This document shows, in pieces, positions 27,492 to 37,575 of a stretch of DNA of 64,000 bases. The DNA lies in NCBI GenBank assembly GCA_913774955.1, contig CAJYKV010000027.1, forward strand, positions 1-64,000, in the 5' to 3' direction. This DNA comes from an uncultured Acidovorax sp. (GTDB lineage: Bacteria; Pseudomonadota; Gammaproteobacteria; Burkholderiales; Burkholderiaceae_C). The stretch's first letter is position 1, and each line of letters opens with the position of its first letter. The notes beneath the pieces are model-generated. The model saw nothing but the letters and a program-made list of their open reading frames with translations. It was not told the origin of the DNA and did no database searches. A program made the position numbers and the translations under genes.

Positions 27492-30191
27492 TTATTCACT
27501 CCAGAAATCCTTCCGGCACAGCCCGCGGGCGGCGCAGTAGTCGCACACGGCGCCCTCGCCGAGCGCCGGCAGCGGCGCCCCTTCCGCGATGCGCGCGAAA
27601 TCGTGCAGGATGCCTTCGACCAATTGGTCGCGCAGGGCCACCACGTCCTCCTGCTCGAAACCGCGGGTCTCGCCACGCTCGCCGACGTTCACGTAGAGCG
27701 CGCGCAGGGTGTCGTCGCCCAGCAGGGCCGCGTAGAAGGCGAGCTGCGTGTCCTCCGTGCCGGCGGCGAGGCGCCGGCGCGTGGCCGACTCGTTCTCGGT
27801 CTTGTAGTCGATCACCATCACCGACGGCGGCTCCCCCGGCACGGGGCTGCGCACCGCATCCACCCGGTCGAGCGTGCCGATCAGCTCCAGCGCTCCCAGC
27901 GGCTGTGCGCAGCGGCGCTCGGCCTCGCGGAACCGCGCGCCCTGCGCCTCGTGGTCCGCCAGCCAGCGCAGGTAGCCTTCGCGCAGGGCGGGCCAGCCGG
28001 AGGAAAACGGCAGGAACTCGGCGGGCGACAGGCGCTGCGCGCGCGTCGTGGCCTCGGCGGCGGCGTCCAGCAGGCTCCGGCGCACAGCCTCGTCCCCCAC
28101 GGGTGCATCCCGCAGGGTCTCGTGGAAGCGTTGCAGGACCGCGTGCAGCCAGTTGCCGAAATCGCGCTTGTCCACCTCCGCGCCCAGCTCGTCGGATTCC
28201 TGCAGGCCCAGCAGGCGCAGGGCGAAGAACCGGTAGGGACAGTGGCGCAGGTCGGAATACGCGGAAGACGACAGCCGCACCAGCGGCAGCGCATCCCCCC
28301 GCGGCAGGGGCCTCGGCACGGCGGCGAGCGGCACCGCCCGCGGCTCCCGCGGGTCGGTGGCGGGGCGGCCGGCGCCCGTGGCCTGCAGCGCGAGCACCAG
28401 CGGGCTGGCCAGCAGCGGCTCGCCGCCTTCGTCGCCTGCGCGCCAGAGCACGTCCACCTGCGGCACGGCAAGCGCATGGTCCCAGGCGGCCCGCTGCGCT
28501 GTCTCCAGCACGGCGCGCGTCGGCAGCCCGAGGCCATCCCGCTGTGCCTGCGTCCAGGCGCCCGGCGGCTCCGGCGCGGCCTGCAGCCGTTTCTCGTCGC
28601 AACCGGCGGCCACCAGCGCGGCGAACGGCCGCGCCAGCATCTGCGGAAGCGGCACCACCACCGCGTCGGGTGCGCCGTCGCCATCGAACTCCGGGCGGAA
28701 ACGGCCGGCTTCGAGCACCTCGTCCACCCAATGGACGAACTCCGCCAGGGTCATCGGACGGCCGGACGCATCCAGCCGCCGCCACTCGCCCTCCTGCGCG
28801 AGGTCGAGCCGCAGTTCGGCCAGCACGCGCAGGCCGGCAGCATCGATTTCCAGTCGCTCCCACTGGCCGGTGGCCTGCAGCAGCGAACGCAGGGACGCAA
28901 GCCAGGCCGGCAGGTCGCGCGGGGCCAGCAGCGTTCCGCGCCATGCCTCCGCCTGCCGCAGCAGCGCGCGCCAGCCGTCGGCGGATTCCACACCGCCTTC
29001 CGGCGCAGCCGGTGCGCCCGCCGCAGCAGGCACCGCCATCCCGGCCGCATCGGGGCCCGCGAGCCCGGCGCCGCGCAGCGCGGCCGCCCACTCGCTGCTG
29101 CCGTTGCGCCGCAGCCAGCGCTCCGCCTGCCGCAGGGCCTCGGCCTCCGCCAAGGGAACGTGCTTGAGCCAGTCGAGTACCGCATCGCCCGAAGCATGCG
29201 CGCGGCATGCCCGCAGCGCCGCCATCACATGGGCGCCGGCACGGGTGGTGGAAAGCGTCCAGCCGTTCTCGTCATGCACGGCCACGCCGCGACCTGAGAG
29301 CAACGCGCTGACGCGGCGCGTCAGGGCGCGGTCGATCGCCGCCAGCGCCACGGGCGTGCGCCCTTCGGCCACATGCCGCAGCACGCAGGCGGCAGCGCGC
29401 TGCGCCTCGTCCTCCGCGTCGGCGGCGGCGTGGAAGGCGATGTCTCCGGTCAGCGCGGCACCACCGCCATCGGCAGACGATGGACCCTCGGCCGCGAGTC
29501 CGGCCACGCCGGTGGCGGCGATACCGGCAGCCGGCAGCGGCACCGCGCAGGCGCCATCCTCGCCCCAGAGCCTGCACAGGGCATGCGCCAGCGGATCGGG
29601 CTGGAAGCCGTCCAGCACCACCAGCGCGGGCGTCGTGCGGCGCACCTGGGGCCCGAACAGCACATCGGTCGCATGCCGCGTGGCGAGCGCCCATTCGAGC
29701 GCGATGCGCGCCACGGCCGCCTCGTAGCGCAGCGCAGCGCCCTCGCCCGCCGGCGCCAGCAGCGCGCGCGCCTCGGCCGCCCAGGCCTCGCGCCCCTCCG
29801 GCGGCACCGCGGCCACCGCCGGGGCCAGCTGGCAGGCGGCATCGAGCAGCGGGCCCGCCAGCACGTCGCGGTGCTCGCCCAGGCCGGCCCGGTCGAGCAG
29901 CGAGCGTGCCGTGAGCGTGTCGCGCGCGGTATCGCGGGCGAGATCGTCGCCCTCGGGCACGAACGGGGCGATGCGCGCGGCCCAGTTGCGCGTGGTCTCG
30001 AACCGCGGGGCGAATCCGTCCGGGTAGGCGCGCGCCCAGCGCCGCTGGGCTTCGCCCATGAGCTGCGCATAGGGAACGAGCACCACGACGGCGCCGGCCG
30101 GCACGCGCGCGGCGCGCACGAGCGCATGCACCCGGCCGAGCACCGCCTGCCAGGCAGCCTCCCGCACATCGGTTTTCGCTATGACTGTCAT
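27492..30191 (-). CDS. addB: AddB-like PD-(D/E)XK nuclease with Fe-S cluster motif
   Basis: An 899-residue partner of the AddA-like helicase. The N-terminal half is a degenerate helicase-like region. The C-terminal nuclease has the catalytic segment [13 protein letters not shown] near residue 805. Four cysteines typical of an iron-sulfur staple are visible: one in [18 protein letters not shown] (near 653) and three in [16 protein letters not shown] at the very end. This layout is known from AddB, Cas4 and Dna2-like nucleases. The start at 30191 ([15 protein letters not shown]) sits inside a 17-bp perfect palindrome; an ATG 21 nt upstream is an alternative. It diverges from trxA across about 117 bp. 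Confidence 0.88.
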   Translation of the reverse strand: MTVIAKTDVREAAWQAVLGRVHALVRAARVPAGAVVVLVPYAQLMGEAQRRWARAYPDGFAPRFETTRNWAARIAPFVPEGDDLARDTARDTLTARSLLDRAGLGEHRDVLAGPLLDAACQLAPAVAAVPPEGREAWAAEARALLAPAGEGAALRYEAAVARIALEWALATRHATDVLFGPQVRRTTPALVVLDGFQPDPLAHALCRLWGEDGACAVPLPAAGIAATGVAGLAAEGPSSADGGGAALTGDIAFHAAADAEDEAQRAAACVLRHVAEGRTPVALAAIDRALTRRVSALLSGRGVAVHDENGWTLSTTRAGAHVMAALRACRAHASGDAVLDWLKHVPLAEAEALRQAERWLRRNGSSEWAAALRGAGLAGPDAAGMAVPAAAGAPAAPEGGVESADGWRALLRQAEAWRGTLLAPRDLPAWLASLRSLLQATGQWERLEIDAAGLRVLAELRLDLAQEGEWRRLDASGRPMTLAEFVHWVDEVLEAGRFRPEFDGDGAPDAVVVPLPQMLARPFAALVAAGCDEKRLQAAPEPPGAWTQAQRDGLGLPTRAVLETAQRAAWDHALAVPQVDVLWRAGDEGGEPLLASPLVLALQATGAGRPATDPREPRAVPLAAVPRPLPRGDALPLVRLSSSAYSDLRHCPYRFFALRLLGLQESDELGAEVDKRDFGNWLHAVLQRFHETLRDAPVGDEAVRRSLLDAAAEATTRAQRLSPAEFLPFSSGWPALREGYLRWLADHEAQGARFREAERRCAQPLGALELIGTLDRVDAVRSPVPGEPPSVMVIDYKTENESATRRRLAAGTEDTQLAFYAALLGDDTLRALYVNVGERGETRGFEQEDVVALRDQLVEGILHDFARIAEGAPLPALGEGAVCDYCAARGLCRKDFWSE

Positions 30192-30194
30192 AGC
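30178..30194. repeat. 17-bp perfect palindrome over the addB start codon
   Basis: GCTATGAC-T-GTCATAGC is a perfect inverted repeat with 8-bp arms around one base. On the minus strand it contains the presumed addB ATG. It could be an operator controlling addBA, or chance overlap with coding sequence; there is no second copy in the window that I noticed. Confidence 0.4.
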
Positions 30195-30308
30195 GGCGGA
30201 GTCGCCGCCCATCACATCGAACGGGGAATGTCTTTCTGTCACAATCCCACGACTGTATCCGCACCCTCCCACAACCCGAATCCCTTTCGCATCCTCGAGG
30301 AAAGCGCC

Positions 30309-30641
30309 ATGGCCAGCGAACTGATCAAACACATCTCCGACGCCAGCTTCGAAGCCGACGTGCTGCAACCCGGCACCACGGTGCTGGTCGATTACTGGGC
30401 CGAATGGTGCGGCCCCTGCAAGATGATCGCCCCCATCCTCGACGAGGTGGCCGGCGCCTACCAGGGCAAGCTCACCGTGGCCAAGATGAACGTGGACGAG
30501 AACCGCGAAGTGCCGGCCAAGTTCGGCATCCGCGGCATTCCCACGCTGATGCTGTTCAAGGACGGCCAACTGGCCGCCACCAAGGTCGGCGCGATGAGCA
30601 AGGCCCAGCTGACGGCCTTCATCGACCAGCAGATCGGCTGA
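30309..30641 (+). CDS. trxA: Thioredoxin 1
   Basis: A 110-residue cytoplasmic thioredoxin reducing protein disulfides with electrons from thioredoxin reductase. The redox motif [13 protein letters not shown] is near residues 29-41, the [26 protein letters not shown] segment follows at 60-85 with the cis-proline in GIPT. The ribosome-binding site GAGGAAA lies about 6 nt before the ATG. The long open frame upstream was rejected because homology begins at [11 protein letters not shown]. It is followed at 309 bp by rho, a gene order found in E. coli and most proteobacteria. Confidence 0.96.
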   Translation: MASELIKHISDASFEADVLQPGTTVLVDYWAEWCGPCKMIAPILDEVAGAYQGKLTVAKMNVDENREVPAKFGIRGIPTLMLFKDGQLAATKVGAMSKAQLTAFIDQQIG

Positions 30642-30804
30642 TCCGGCCCCGCCCGGAGCGGGATGGGCCCTCGGCCCTCCCGCCGCCGGCGATCCCGGCC
30701 CCCGCCCCCGCGTACATCCGCCGCATCCCCCTTCCCGACCGGCGCAGACATCGGCACATCCGCACCGGCTGCCGCGAAGACCCCGATGAGCAGGCGTCTT
30801 TTCC

Positions 30805-30813
30805 TGTCATAAT
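30805..30813 (+). promoter_or_regulatory. Extended -10 promoter of rho and its C-rich leader
   Basis: TGTCATAAT is an extended -10 (TG-N-CATAAT) with no clear -35. It would start transcription near 30820 and give a leader of about 130 nt. The rest of the 309-bp gap after trxA holds GC-rich sequence without a good terminator. The leader itself is rich in C and poor in G in places, with CCCCC tracts at 30861 and 30910, as expected for Rho loading. Confidence 0.45.
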
Positions 30814-30882
30814 CCGCACAGATCACCGGGTCGGCCCAGCCAAGGCACCCCGTCGCAGATCCCCCAGACCCGCCGAGACGCC

Positions 30883-30950
30883 ATGAGCAGTCCGCACGGC
30901 ATGCGGTCTCCCCCTCTGATTCCTATTCACTCCGTTCCGGAGTCACCCCC

Positions 30951-30960
<10 letters not shown>
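30883..30960 (+). CDS. Possible Pro-rich leader peptide overlapping the rho start
   Basis: A 25-codon open frame (ATG 30883, TAA 30958-30960) ends ten bases inside rho, in another frame. The peptide [20 protein letters not shown] continues with SPPCI and is proline-rich. E. coli rho also has a short leader ORF (rhoL) in an autoregulated leader. The ribosome-binding site here is poor and no homology can be shown, so translation is uncertain; overlap with the rho start would allow coupling. Confidence 0.3.
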
Positions 30961-32213
<1,253 letters not shown>

Positions 32214-32246
32214 TCCGCGCGACGCACTTCCAGCGAAGGGCCCCGA

Positions 32247-32278
32247 GGCCCCGCCACGGCGACGTGGCGGGGCCTTTT
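32247..32278 (+). terminator. Rho-independent terminator of rho
   Basis: An 11-bp perfect stem GGCCCCGCCAC/GTGGCGGGGCC with loop GGCGAC (32258-32263) is followed by TTTT, about 34 bp after the rho stop codon. The convergent sbcC gene ends 26 bp beyond. Confidence 0.9.
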
Positions 32279-32303
32279 CGCGTGCGATCCCGCCGTGCGG
32301 GGG

Positions 32304-35300
32304 TCAACTGCTGCTGCCCCCGGTGGTCACGGCGAAGCGTCGCTCCAGCGCGCTGTAGCCCAGGCCCACGCCCTTGCGCACGCGGATCTGCACGGGAATG
32401 CGGTCCTTCACCGCCTCCACGTGGCTGATGATGCCGATGGCCTTGCCGCCGGACTGCAGGCTGTCGAGCGCATCGAGCGCGATCTCCAGCGTGTCCGGGT
32501 CCAGCGTGCCGAAGCCTTCGTCAAGGAACAGCGAATCGATGCGGGTCTTGTGGCTCACCAGGTCGGAGAGCGCGAGCGCCAGCGCCAGGCTCACGAGGAA
32601 ACTCTCGCCGCCCGACAGCGTGCGCGTGTCGCGCGCCACGTCGGCCTGCCAGGTGTCGATCACCTCCATTTCGAGTTCGCCTCCGGTGCGGCGGGCGAGC
32701 TGGTAGCGGCCGTGCAGCCGCTGGAGCCGCAGGTTGGCGAGGTGCACGAGGTGGTCCAGCGTCAGTCCCTGGGCGAACTTGCGGTACTTGGCGCCGTCGG
32801 CAGACCCGATCAGGCCGTTCAGGTGCTGCCATGCGTCGGCATCGGCCTCCAGCGCCGCGATGTCCGCGAGCAGTGCCTGCAGGCCATCGCGCCGGCGCGC
32901 ATCCTCCCGCAGCCGGCCGGCGATCTCGCCCTGGCGCTGTGCGGCCTGCGTGCTCTGTGCCTCCAGGTCGGCCAGCTCGGCCTCCACCTCGGGCAGGGCG
33001 CGGACGGAACGCGGCGCTGACAGCAGCGCTTCCAGCGCCTGAGCCGCCTCGCGGTGCAGCGCCTGCGTGGCGGTGAGCGCCTGCCGGGCACGCTCCACGC
33101 CGTCTTCCAGGGCCTGCCGTTCGGCTGGCTCCAGACGCGCGGCAAGAAAGCCTTCGGCATCGGCAAAAGGGCTTTCCGCGAGGGCGTATTCCCAGGCGGC
33201 CGCACTGCGCGCCCGCTCTTCGGCCGCCACGGCGTGGGCCTGCCGCTGCGCGTCACGCGTGCCGGCCAGCGTGGCCAGGGCGGCTGCATGGGTCTGCACG
33301 TCCTGCGCCGCCTGCTGCAGCAGATCCTCCAGCCGGTCGGGCGTTCCCGCTTCGCCGTCCACGCCCGCGAAATCGGCTTCGGGCGCGGCAATACCCTCGG
33401 AGGCGTGCAACGACGCATCCCGGCGCTGCGCCCACTCCTGCGCCACGGCCTCCGCATCCTTCGCCCGCTGCTGCTGCAGCGGCAGTTGCGCCAACAGGCC
33501 CTGCCGGCGGATGCAGTCGGTCTGCCATGCCTCCAGTTCGTGCGTCCGCTGCTGCAGCCAGCGCCCCGGCTGCGCGGGCATGTCGTACCCCTGGTCCGCG
33601 AGTTCCTGCGCCAGGGCGGTCTCGGTGTTCTCCAGCTCGGACGCCAGCCGTTCGAGCGTTTGCGCCAGAGACTGCAGCTGCTGCCGCTGGGCCTGCAGGT
33701 CCCGCTCCGCCAGTGCCCGCGCCTGCCGCGCGGCGCCGGCCTCGCGTTCGGCCTGCTGCAGCGCGCGCTGCGCGGTGTCGCCGCGCTCGCGTGCCCGGGC
33801 CAGCTCGGCTCCGCGCGCCTGCACATCCGCCACGGTCTGGGCATGCCGGCGCTGCGCTTCCTCCAGCGACGCGCGATCGGTGCGATCGACGGACCAGTCC
33901 AGGGCCGCGCACAACGCCTGCCATCGGTCCTGCAGCTCCGCTGCGGCGCGCTCTCCGGCGGCTGCATCCTCCCGGGAGCGGGCCTGCTGCGTGCGCAGCG
34001 TGGCCGACTCGGCTTCGGACCGGCGCCGCTCGTCGGCGATGGCGTCCAGCGCGCGCTTGGCGCTCTCCAGCGCCGCCTCGGTGGCGGAAATGTCCAGGGC
34101 TTCATAGGCCTCCAGCGCCGGGTGTTCGGTGGCGCCGCAGAGCGGACAGGATTCGCCGGGCCGCAGGTGCTGCCGGTGGGTTTCGAGCGACTGGATGCGC
34201 CGCTCCTGCGCGAGCAGGCGCTCCTGGTCACGCACGCGCTGCTGGCCGTCGGCATGCCGTGCGGCGAGCTGCTGCAGCGATGCGTCCAATGCGTCCACAC
34301 GCCCTTGCCGCTCCGACTCCTCCGCCGATCGCCGCGCCTGTTCCGCACGCTGTGCATCCATGCGCTCCCGGCATTCGAGCGCCTGCACCCAGAGGTGTCC
34401 CTGCCTGGCGAGCCGCATCGGCTCTTCGCGCCAGTAACCCTCGTCCCGGCCCGCCAGACGCTCCAGGTACGCGCCATGGGCCTGCTCCACGCCCGCCTGC
34501 GCCTCGGCCTGCACGGCATCGGCATGCCGCGCGGCCTCGCCCGCGGCCTGCAGCAGCCGCTCGTGCTGGGTGCATCGATCCGCTGCATCCTGCCGCTGCG
34601 CTTGGGTGCGGCCGACCTCTTCCTGCAACAGGGCCCGCGCCTTGAAGCGGCTGCGCCAGTCGCCCAGCCGCTCGGCGAGCACCGCATGGCGCGGATCGTC
34701 GATACCGCCAGCTTCCAGCGTTGCCAGCGCTTCCCGGCCTGCCTGCCATTCGCCGGACCGCAGCGCCGCGAGATGCCGGCCCACCCCGGCGGCACGGGCC
34801 AGCGCCAGCGCATGCGCCGCGGCAATTGCCTCGATCCGGCCGGTGCTCTGCTGCAGCCGCAATGCGCAGGTGGTCTCGGCCTGCTGCGCGGCTTGAAATG
34901 CCGCATGCACGGGTGCCAGGCGCATGGCCGGCTCGGCCCGCCGCAGGCGCTGCACGTCGGCGTCCCGTGCGGCCCAGGCACCTTCTGCCGCGACGGCATC
35001 GGCGTGCGCGGCGGCGCTGCGCTGCCGCGCACGTTCCACCGCGGCGAACCAGTCGCGCTCGTCCTCGGCCCCGGTGCGCCGAGCCCGCAGGGCCTGCAAC
35101 TGCGCCTCCAGGCCCACAGCCTCCTGCTCCAGCGTGTCGCGGGCCGGCGCGTCCAGCAGTTCCACGCCTCCGGCCCGCGCACGCGCCGCCTCCAGCGCGT
35201 CCCTCGCGTCGCGCGCGCGCTCGTGCACGCGCTGCGAGATGCGTCCGTAGATGTCCGTGCCGGTCAGCTCTTCAAGCAGTTCCGCGCGCTTGCCGGCCGG

Positions 35301-35804
35301 CGCCTCCAGGAAGGCCGCGAAGCCCCCCTGGGCGAGCAGCATCGACTTGGTGAACCGCCCGAAATCCAGCCCCGTCAGCGTTTCGACGTGCTGCAGCTTC
35401 TCCTGCACCTTGCGCGTGACCGGGCGGGCCGCGCCATCGGCGGCGACGATCTCCGCCAGCTCCACCTGCGCGGGCTGCAGCGCGCCGTCGGGCCGGTCGC
35501 GCGCGCGCCGCTGGCTCCAGAAGGCCCGATAGCGCCCCCCGGGCACGGCGAACTCCACCTCGGCGAGGCATTCGGCCGTGTGCCGCGTCATCAGCTCATT
35601 GCCGCCCTGCGAGACGCCGCCGATGCGCGGCGTCTGGTGGTAGAGCGCCAGGCAGATCGCGTCGAGCAGCGTGGTCTTGCCCGCCCCCGTGGGGCCGGTG
35701 ATGGCGAACAGCCCACCGTCCGAAAACGGCGTCTGGGTGAAGTCGATGCGCCACTCGCCCTTCAGTGAATTGAGGTTCTTCAACCGCAGCGACAGGATCC
35801 TCAT
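32304..35804 (-). CDS. sbcC: Exonuclease subunit SbcC (SMC-like ATPase)
   Basis: A 1166-residue SMC/Rad50-type ATPase that with SbcD cleaves hairpin and protein-blocked DNA ends. The N-terminal ATPase half MRILSLRLKNLNSLKGEW contains Walker A FAITGPTGAGKTTLLDAI near residue 40. Long coiled coils (many Gln/Glu/Arg/Ala) run to either side of a zinc hook CPLC in RPGESCPLCGATEHPAL near residue 556. The C-terminal half carries the ABC signature LSGGESFLVSLALALALSDL near 1065 and Walker B DSLFLDEGFGTLD near 1095. The frame is open 164 codons upstream in error; the start overlaps the sbcD stop (ATGA). Confidence 0.95.
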   Translation of the reverse strand: MRILSLRLKNLNSLKGEWRIDFTQTPFSDGGLFAITGPTGAGKTTLLDAICLALYHQTPRIGGVSQGGNELMTRHTAECLAEVEFAVPGGRYRAFWSQRRARDRPDGALQPAQVELAEIVAADGAARPVTRKVQEKLQHVETLTGLDFGRFTKSMLLAQGGFAAFLEAPAGKRAELLEELTGTDIYGRISQRVHERARDARDALEAARARAGGVELLDAPARDTLEQEAVGLEAQLQALRARRTGAEDERDWFAAVERARQRSAAAHADAVAAEGAWAARDADVQRLRRAEPAMRLAPVHAAFQAAQQAETTCALRLQQSTGRIEAIAAAHALALARAAGVGRHLAALRSGEWQAGREALATLEAGGIDDPRHAVLAERLGDWRSRFKARALLQEEVGRTQAQRQDAADRCTQHERLLQAAGEAARHADAVQAEAQAGVEQAHGAYLERLAGRDEGYWREEPMRLARQGHLWVQALECRERMDAQRAEQARRSAEESERQGRVDALDASLQQLAARHADGQQRVRDQERLLAQERRIQSLETHRQHLRPGESCPLCGATEHPALEAYEALDISATEAALESAKRALDAIADERRRSEAESATLRTQQARSREDAAAGERAAAELQDRWQALCAALDWSVDRTDRASLEEAQRRHAQTVADVQARGAELARARERGDTAQRALQQAEREAGAARQARALAERDLQAQRQQLQSLAQTLERLASELENTETALAQELADQGYDMPAQPGRWLQQRTHELEAWQTDCIRRQGLLAQLPLQQQRAKDAEAVAQEWAQRRDASLHASEGIAAPEADFAGVDGEAGTPDRLEDLLQQAAQDVQTHAAALATLAGTRDAQRQAHAVAAEERARSAAAWEYALAESPFADAEGFLAARLEPAERQALEDGVERARQALTATQALHREAAQALEALLSAPRSVRALPEVEAELADLEAQSTQAAQRQGEIAGRLREDARRRDGLQALLADIAALEADADAWQHLNGLIGSADGAKYRKFAQGLTLDHLVHLANLRLQRLHGRYQLARRTGGELEMEVIDTWQADVARDTRTLSGGESFLVSLALALALSDLVSHKTRIDSLFLDEGFGTLDPDTLEIALDALDSLQSGGKAIGIISHVEAVKDRIPVQIRVRKGVGLGYSALERRFAVTTGGSSS

Positions 35805-37048
35805 GCGCCCCCCTCTTCCCGCAGGTCGGACAGCACGGCCCGGTGCATGGCCGCGAGCCGCTCCCTCAGCGCCTCGTCCAGCGTCTCTTCCCGCAGCCGG
35901 CGCTCGAACACGTCGCCCGGGGCCAGTTCGTCGAGCGTTTCGCGGGCGATGGGCACCAGGGCCGGCGCCGCACCGCCGCGTGCGCGGCGCACCCTCAGCA
36001 CCTCCACCGGCAGTCCGTCGGCCATCGCCGCCACCCGCGCCTGCAGATCGGGCAGGTAGTCGTCTGCCGTCACCTCCACGTCGAGCCAGGCGGGTGTCTG
36101 CGGGGTGCCTGCGCGCGCCGCGGCAGCCAGCTCCGCAGGCAGGGTCGCGAGGCTGCCGCGCAGGGACGCCATCGGCTGGAAGCAAGGCACCGGCAGCGGC
36201 GTGACCGACTGCAGGCCCGCGAGATCGAAATCCACCTGCAGCACCTCCTTGTGCTGCGCCGCTTCGTCGAAGCCCAGCGGAATCGGCGATCCGCAATAGC
36301 GGATGTGCTCGTGCCCACCCACCCGCATCGGCTGGTGGATGTGCCCGAGGGCGATGTAGTCGGCAGCCGGGAACGCGTCGGTCGGGAAGGCCTCCAGCGT
36401 GCCGACGTAGATGTCCCGCACGGCGTCGCCGCCCGTGGCGCCCACGGTGGCGAGGTGGCCGGTGGCGACGATCGGCAGGCTGCCCAGCGATGCGCTGCGC
36501 TCGCGCGCGATGTCGAACAGCGCTCCGTAGTGCGCGTGGATCGCCTGCTGCAGCGCCACCCGCTTGTCGGCGGCGCTCTCGCCGGGCAGGCTGAGCAGCA
36601 GTTCACGCGCGCGCAGGTACGGCACCGCGCACAGCACGGCACCCGGCCCGCCGCTGCGCCGCTGCAGCACCAGCACCTGCTCCTCGGGCGTGGCGGCCGC
36701 GCACGGCACCACGCGGGCTCCCAGTTCGGCCAGCAGCGCGCGGCTCTCGCCGAGCACCGCGGCGGAATCGTGGTTGCCGCCCAGCACCACCAATGCGGCC
36801 CCCGCGTCCCGGAGCGCCAGCACGGCGTGGTGGTAGAGCTCGCGGGCATGGCTGGGTGGGGCCGAGGTGTCGAAGACATCGCCGGCCAGCAGCACGGCAT
36901 CGGCTTGGCATGTGGAGGCCTGCGCGGCCAGCCAGTCGATGAACGCACGGTGCTCGGCCTGCCGGCTCTTGCCCATGAAATGCTGGCCCAGGTGCCAGTC
37001 GGAGGTGTGCAGCAGACGCAAAATGGAGGGCTTTCCAGGAAGATGCAC
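35801..37048 (-). CDS. sbcD: Exonuclease subunit SbcD (Mre11-like nuclease)
   Basis: A 415-residue metallophosphoesterase nuclease, partner of SbcC. Metal-site motifs are LLHTSDWHLGQ near residue 12, LLAGDVFDTSAPP near 53, VLGGNHDS near 88, IVATGHLATVG near 195 and IALGHIHQP near 230. Length fits the family. The start MHLPGKPSILRLLHTSD at 37048 adds a few residues before the conserved RLLHTSDWH; an internal start is not excluded. It is first in the sbcDC operon, divergent from rpmE2 across 119 bp. Confidence 0.95.
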   Translation of the reverse strand: MHLPGKPSILRLLHTSDWHLGQHFMGKSRQAEHRAFIDWLAAQASTCQADAVLLAGDVFDTSAPPSHARELYHHAVLALRDAGAALVVLGGNHDSAAVLGESRALLAELGARVVPCAAATPEEQVLVLQRRSGGPGAVLCAVPYLRARELLLSLPGESAADKRVALQQAIHAHYGALFDIARERSASLGSLPIVATGHLATVGATGGDAVRDIYVGTLEAFPTDAFPAADYIALGHIHQPMRVGGHEHIRYCGSPIPLGFDEAAQHKEVLQVDFDLAGLQSVTPLPVPCFQPMASLRGSLATLPAELAAAARAGTPQTPAWLDVEVTADDYLPDLQARVAAMADGLPVEVLRVRRARGGAAPALVPIARETLDELAPGDVFERRLREETLDEALRERLAAMHRAVLSDLREEGGA

Positions 37049-37167
37049 CAGGGCGGCTGGCGCCCTCGGGTGCGGGTATGCGATAATGGTAGGCTTTTTC
37101 GAAGCGGAAAGTGCGTCGCAATGGGTGCGGCGTGGCTACCGCAGCAGCCCCTTGAAAGGACCATGCC

Positions 37168-37431
37168 ATGAAAGAAGGCATTCACCCCAACTACCGCGAA
37201 GTGCTCTTCGTGGACCTGTCCAACGGCTTCAAGTTCGTGACCCGTTCCTGCGTGAACACGAAGGAAACCGGCACGACCGACGACGGCCGCGAACTGCCGC
37301 TCTTCAAGCTGGACACCTCCAGCGAATCGCATCCTTTCTACACCGGCACGCAGAAGTCGGTGGACAACATGGGCGGCCGCGTGGAGCGCTTCCGCAACCG
37401 CTTCGGCAAGACGTCCACGGCTGCGAAGTAA
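37168..37431 (+). CDS. rpmE2: 50S ribosomal protein L31 type B
   Basis: An 87-residue L31 of the zinc-free type B (YkgM-like) with the family stretches [28 protein letters not shown] and [30 protein letters not shown]. It has one cysteine and lacks the CxxC pairs of the zinc-binding form. In several bacteria this paralogue replaces the zinc form under zinc limitation and is Zur-repressed. Here only a GATAAT-like -10 (about 37081) is visible upstream and I see no convincing Zur box. Its intrinsic terminator follows about 70 bp after the stop. Confidence 0.95.
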   Translation: MKEGIHPNYREVLFVDLSNGFKFVTRSCVNTKETGTTDDGRELPLFKLDTSSESHPFYTGTQKSVDNMGGRVERFRNRFGKTSTAAK

Positions 37432-37499
37432 TTCCAGCCCCTCGCCGGACCGGCGGGTGCGCGCAGGGGCCACGGCCCGTGCAGCACGCCCAATCCTCC

Positions 37500-37534
37500 A
37501 AAGGCAGCCCGGCACGTCCGCGCTGCCTTTTTGT
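37500..37534 (+). terminator. Rho-independent terminator of rpmE2
   Basis: A nine-base-pair stem AAAGGCAGC/GCTGCCTTT (37500-37508 and 37522-37530) runs into a T-run ending at 37532. It lies about 70 bp past the rpmE2 stop and just before the glycosyltransferase start. Confidence 0.85.
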
Positions 37535-37575
37535 TTGCCTCTTTACTGTCGGGCGATCGTTCCAGCCTTCCACGC

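Noticed and set aside
37531-37575. TTG start 15 codons upstream for the ArnT-like gene
   Set aside because: It lies inside the rpmE2 terminator and adds no conserved residues; GTG 37576 is preferred.
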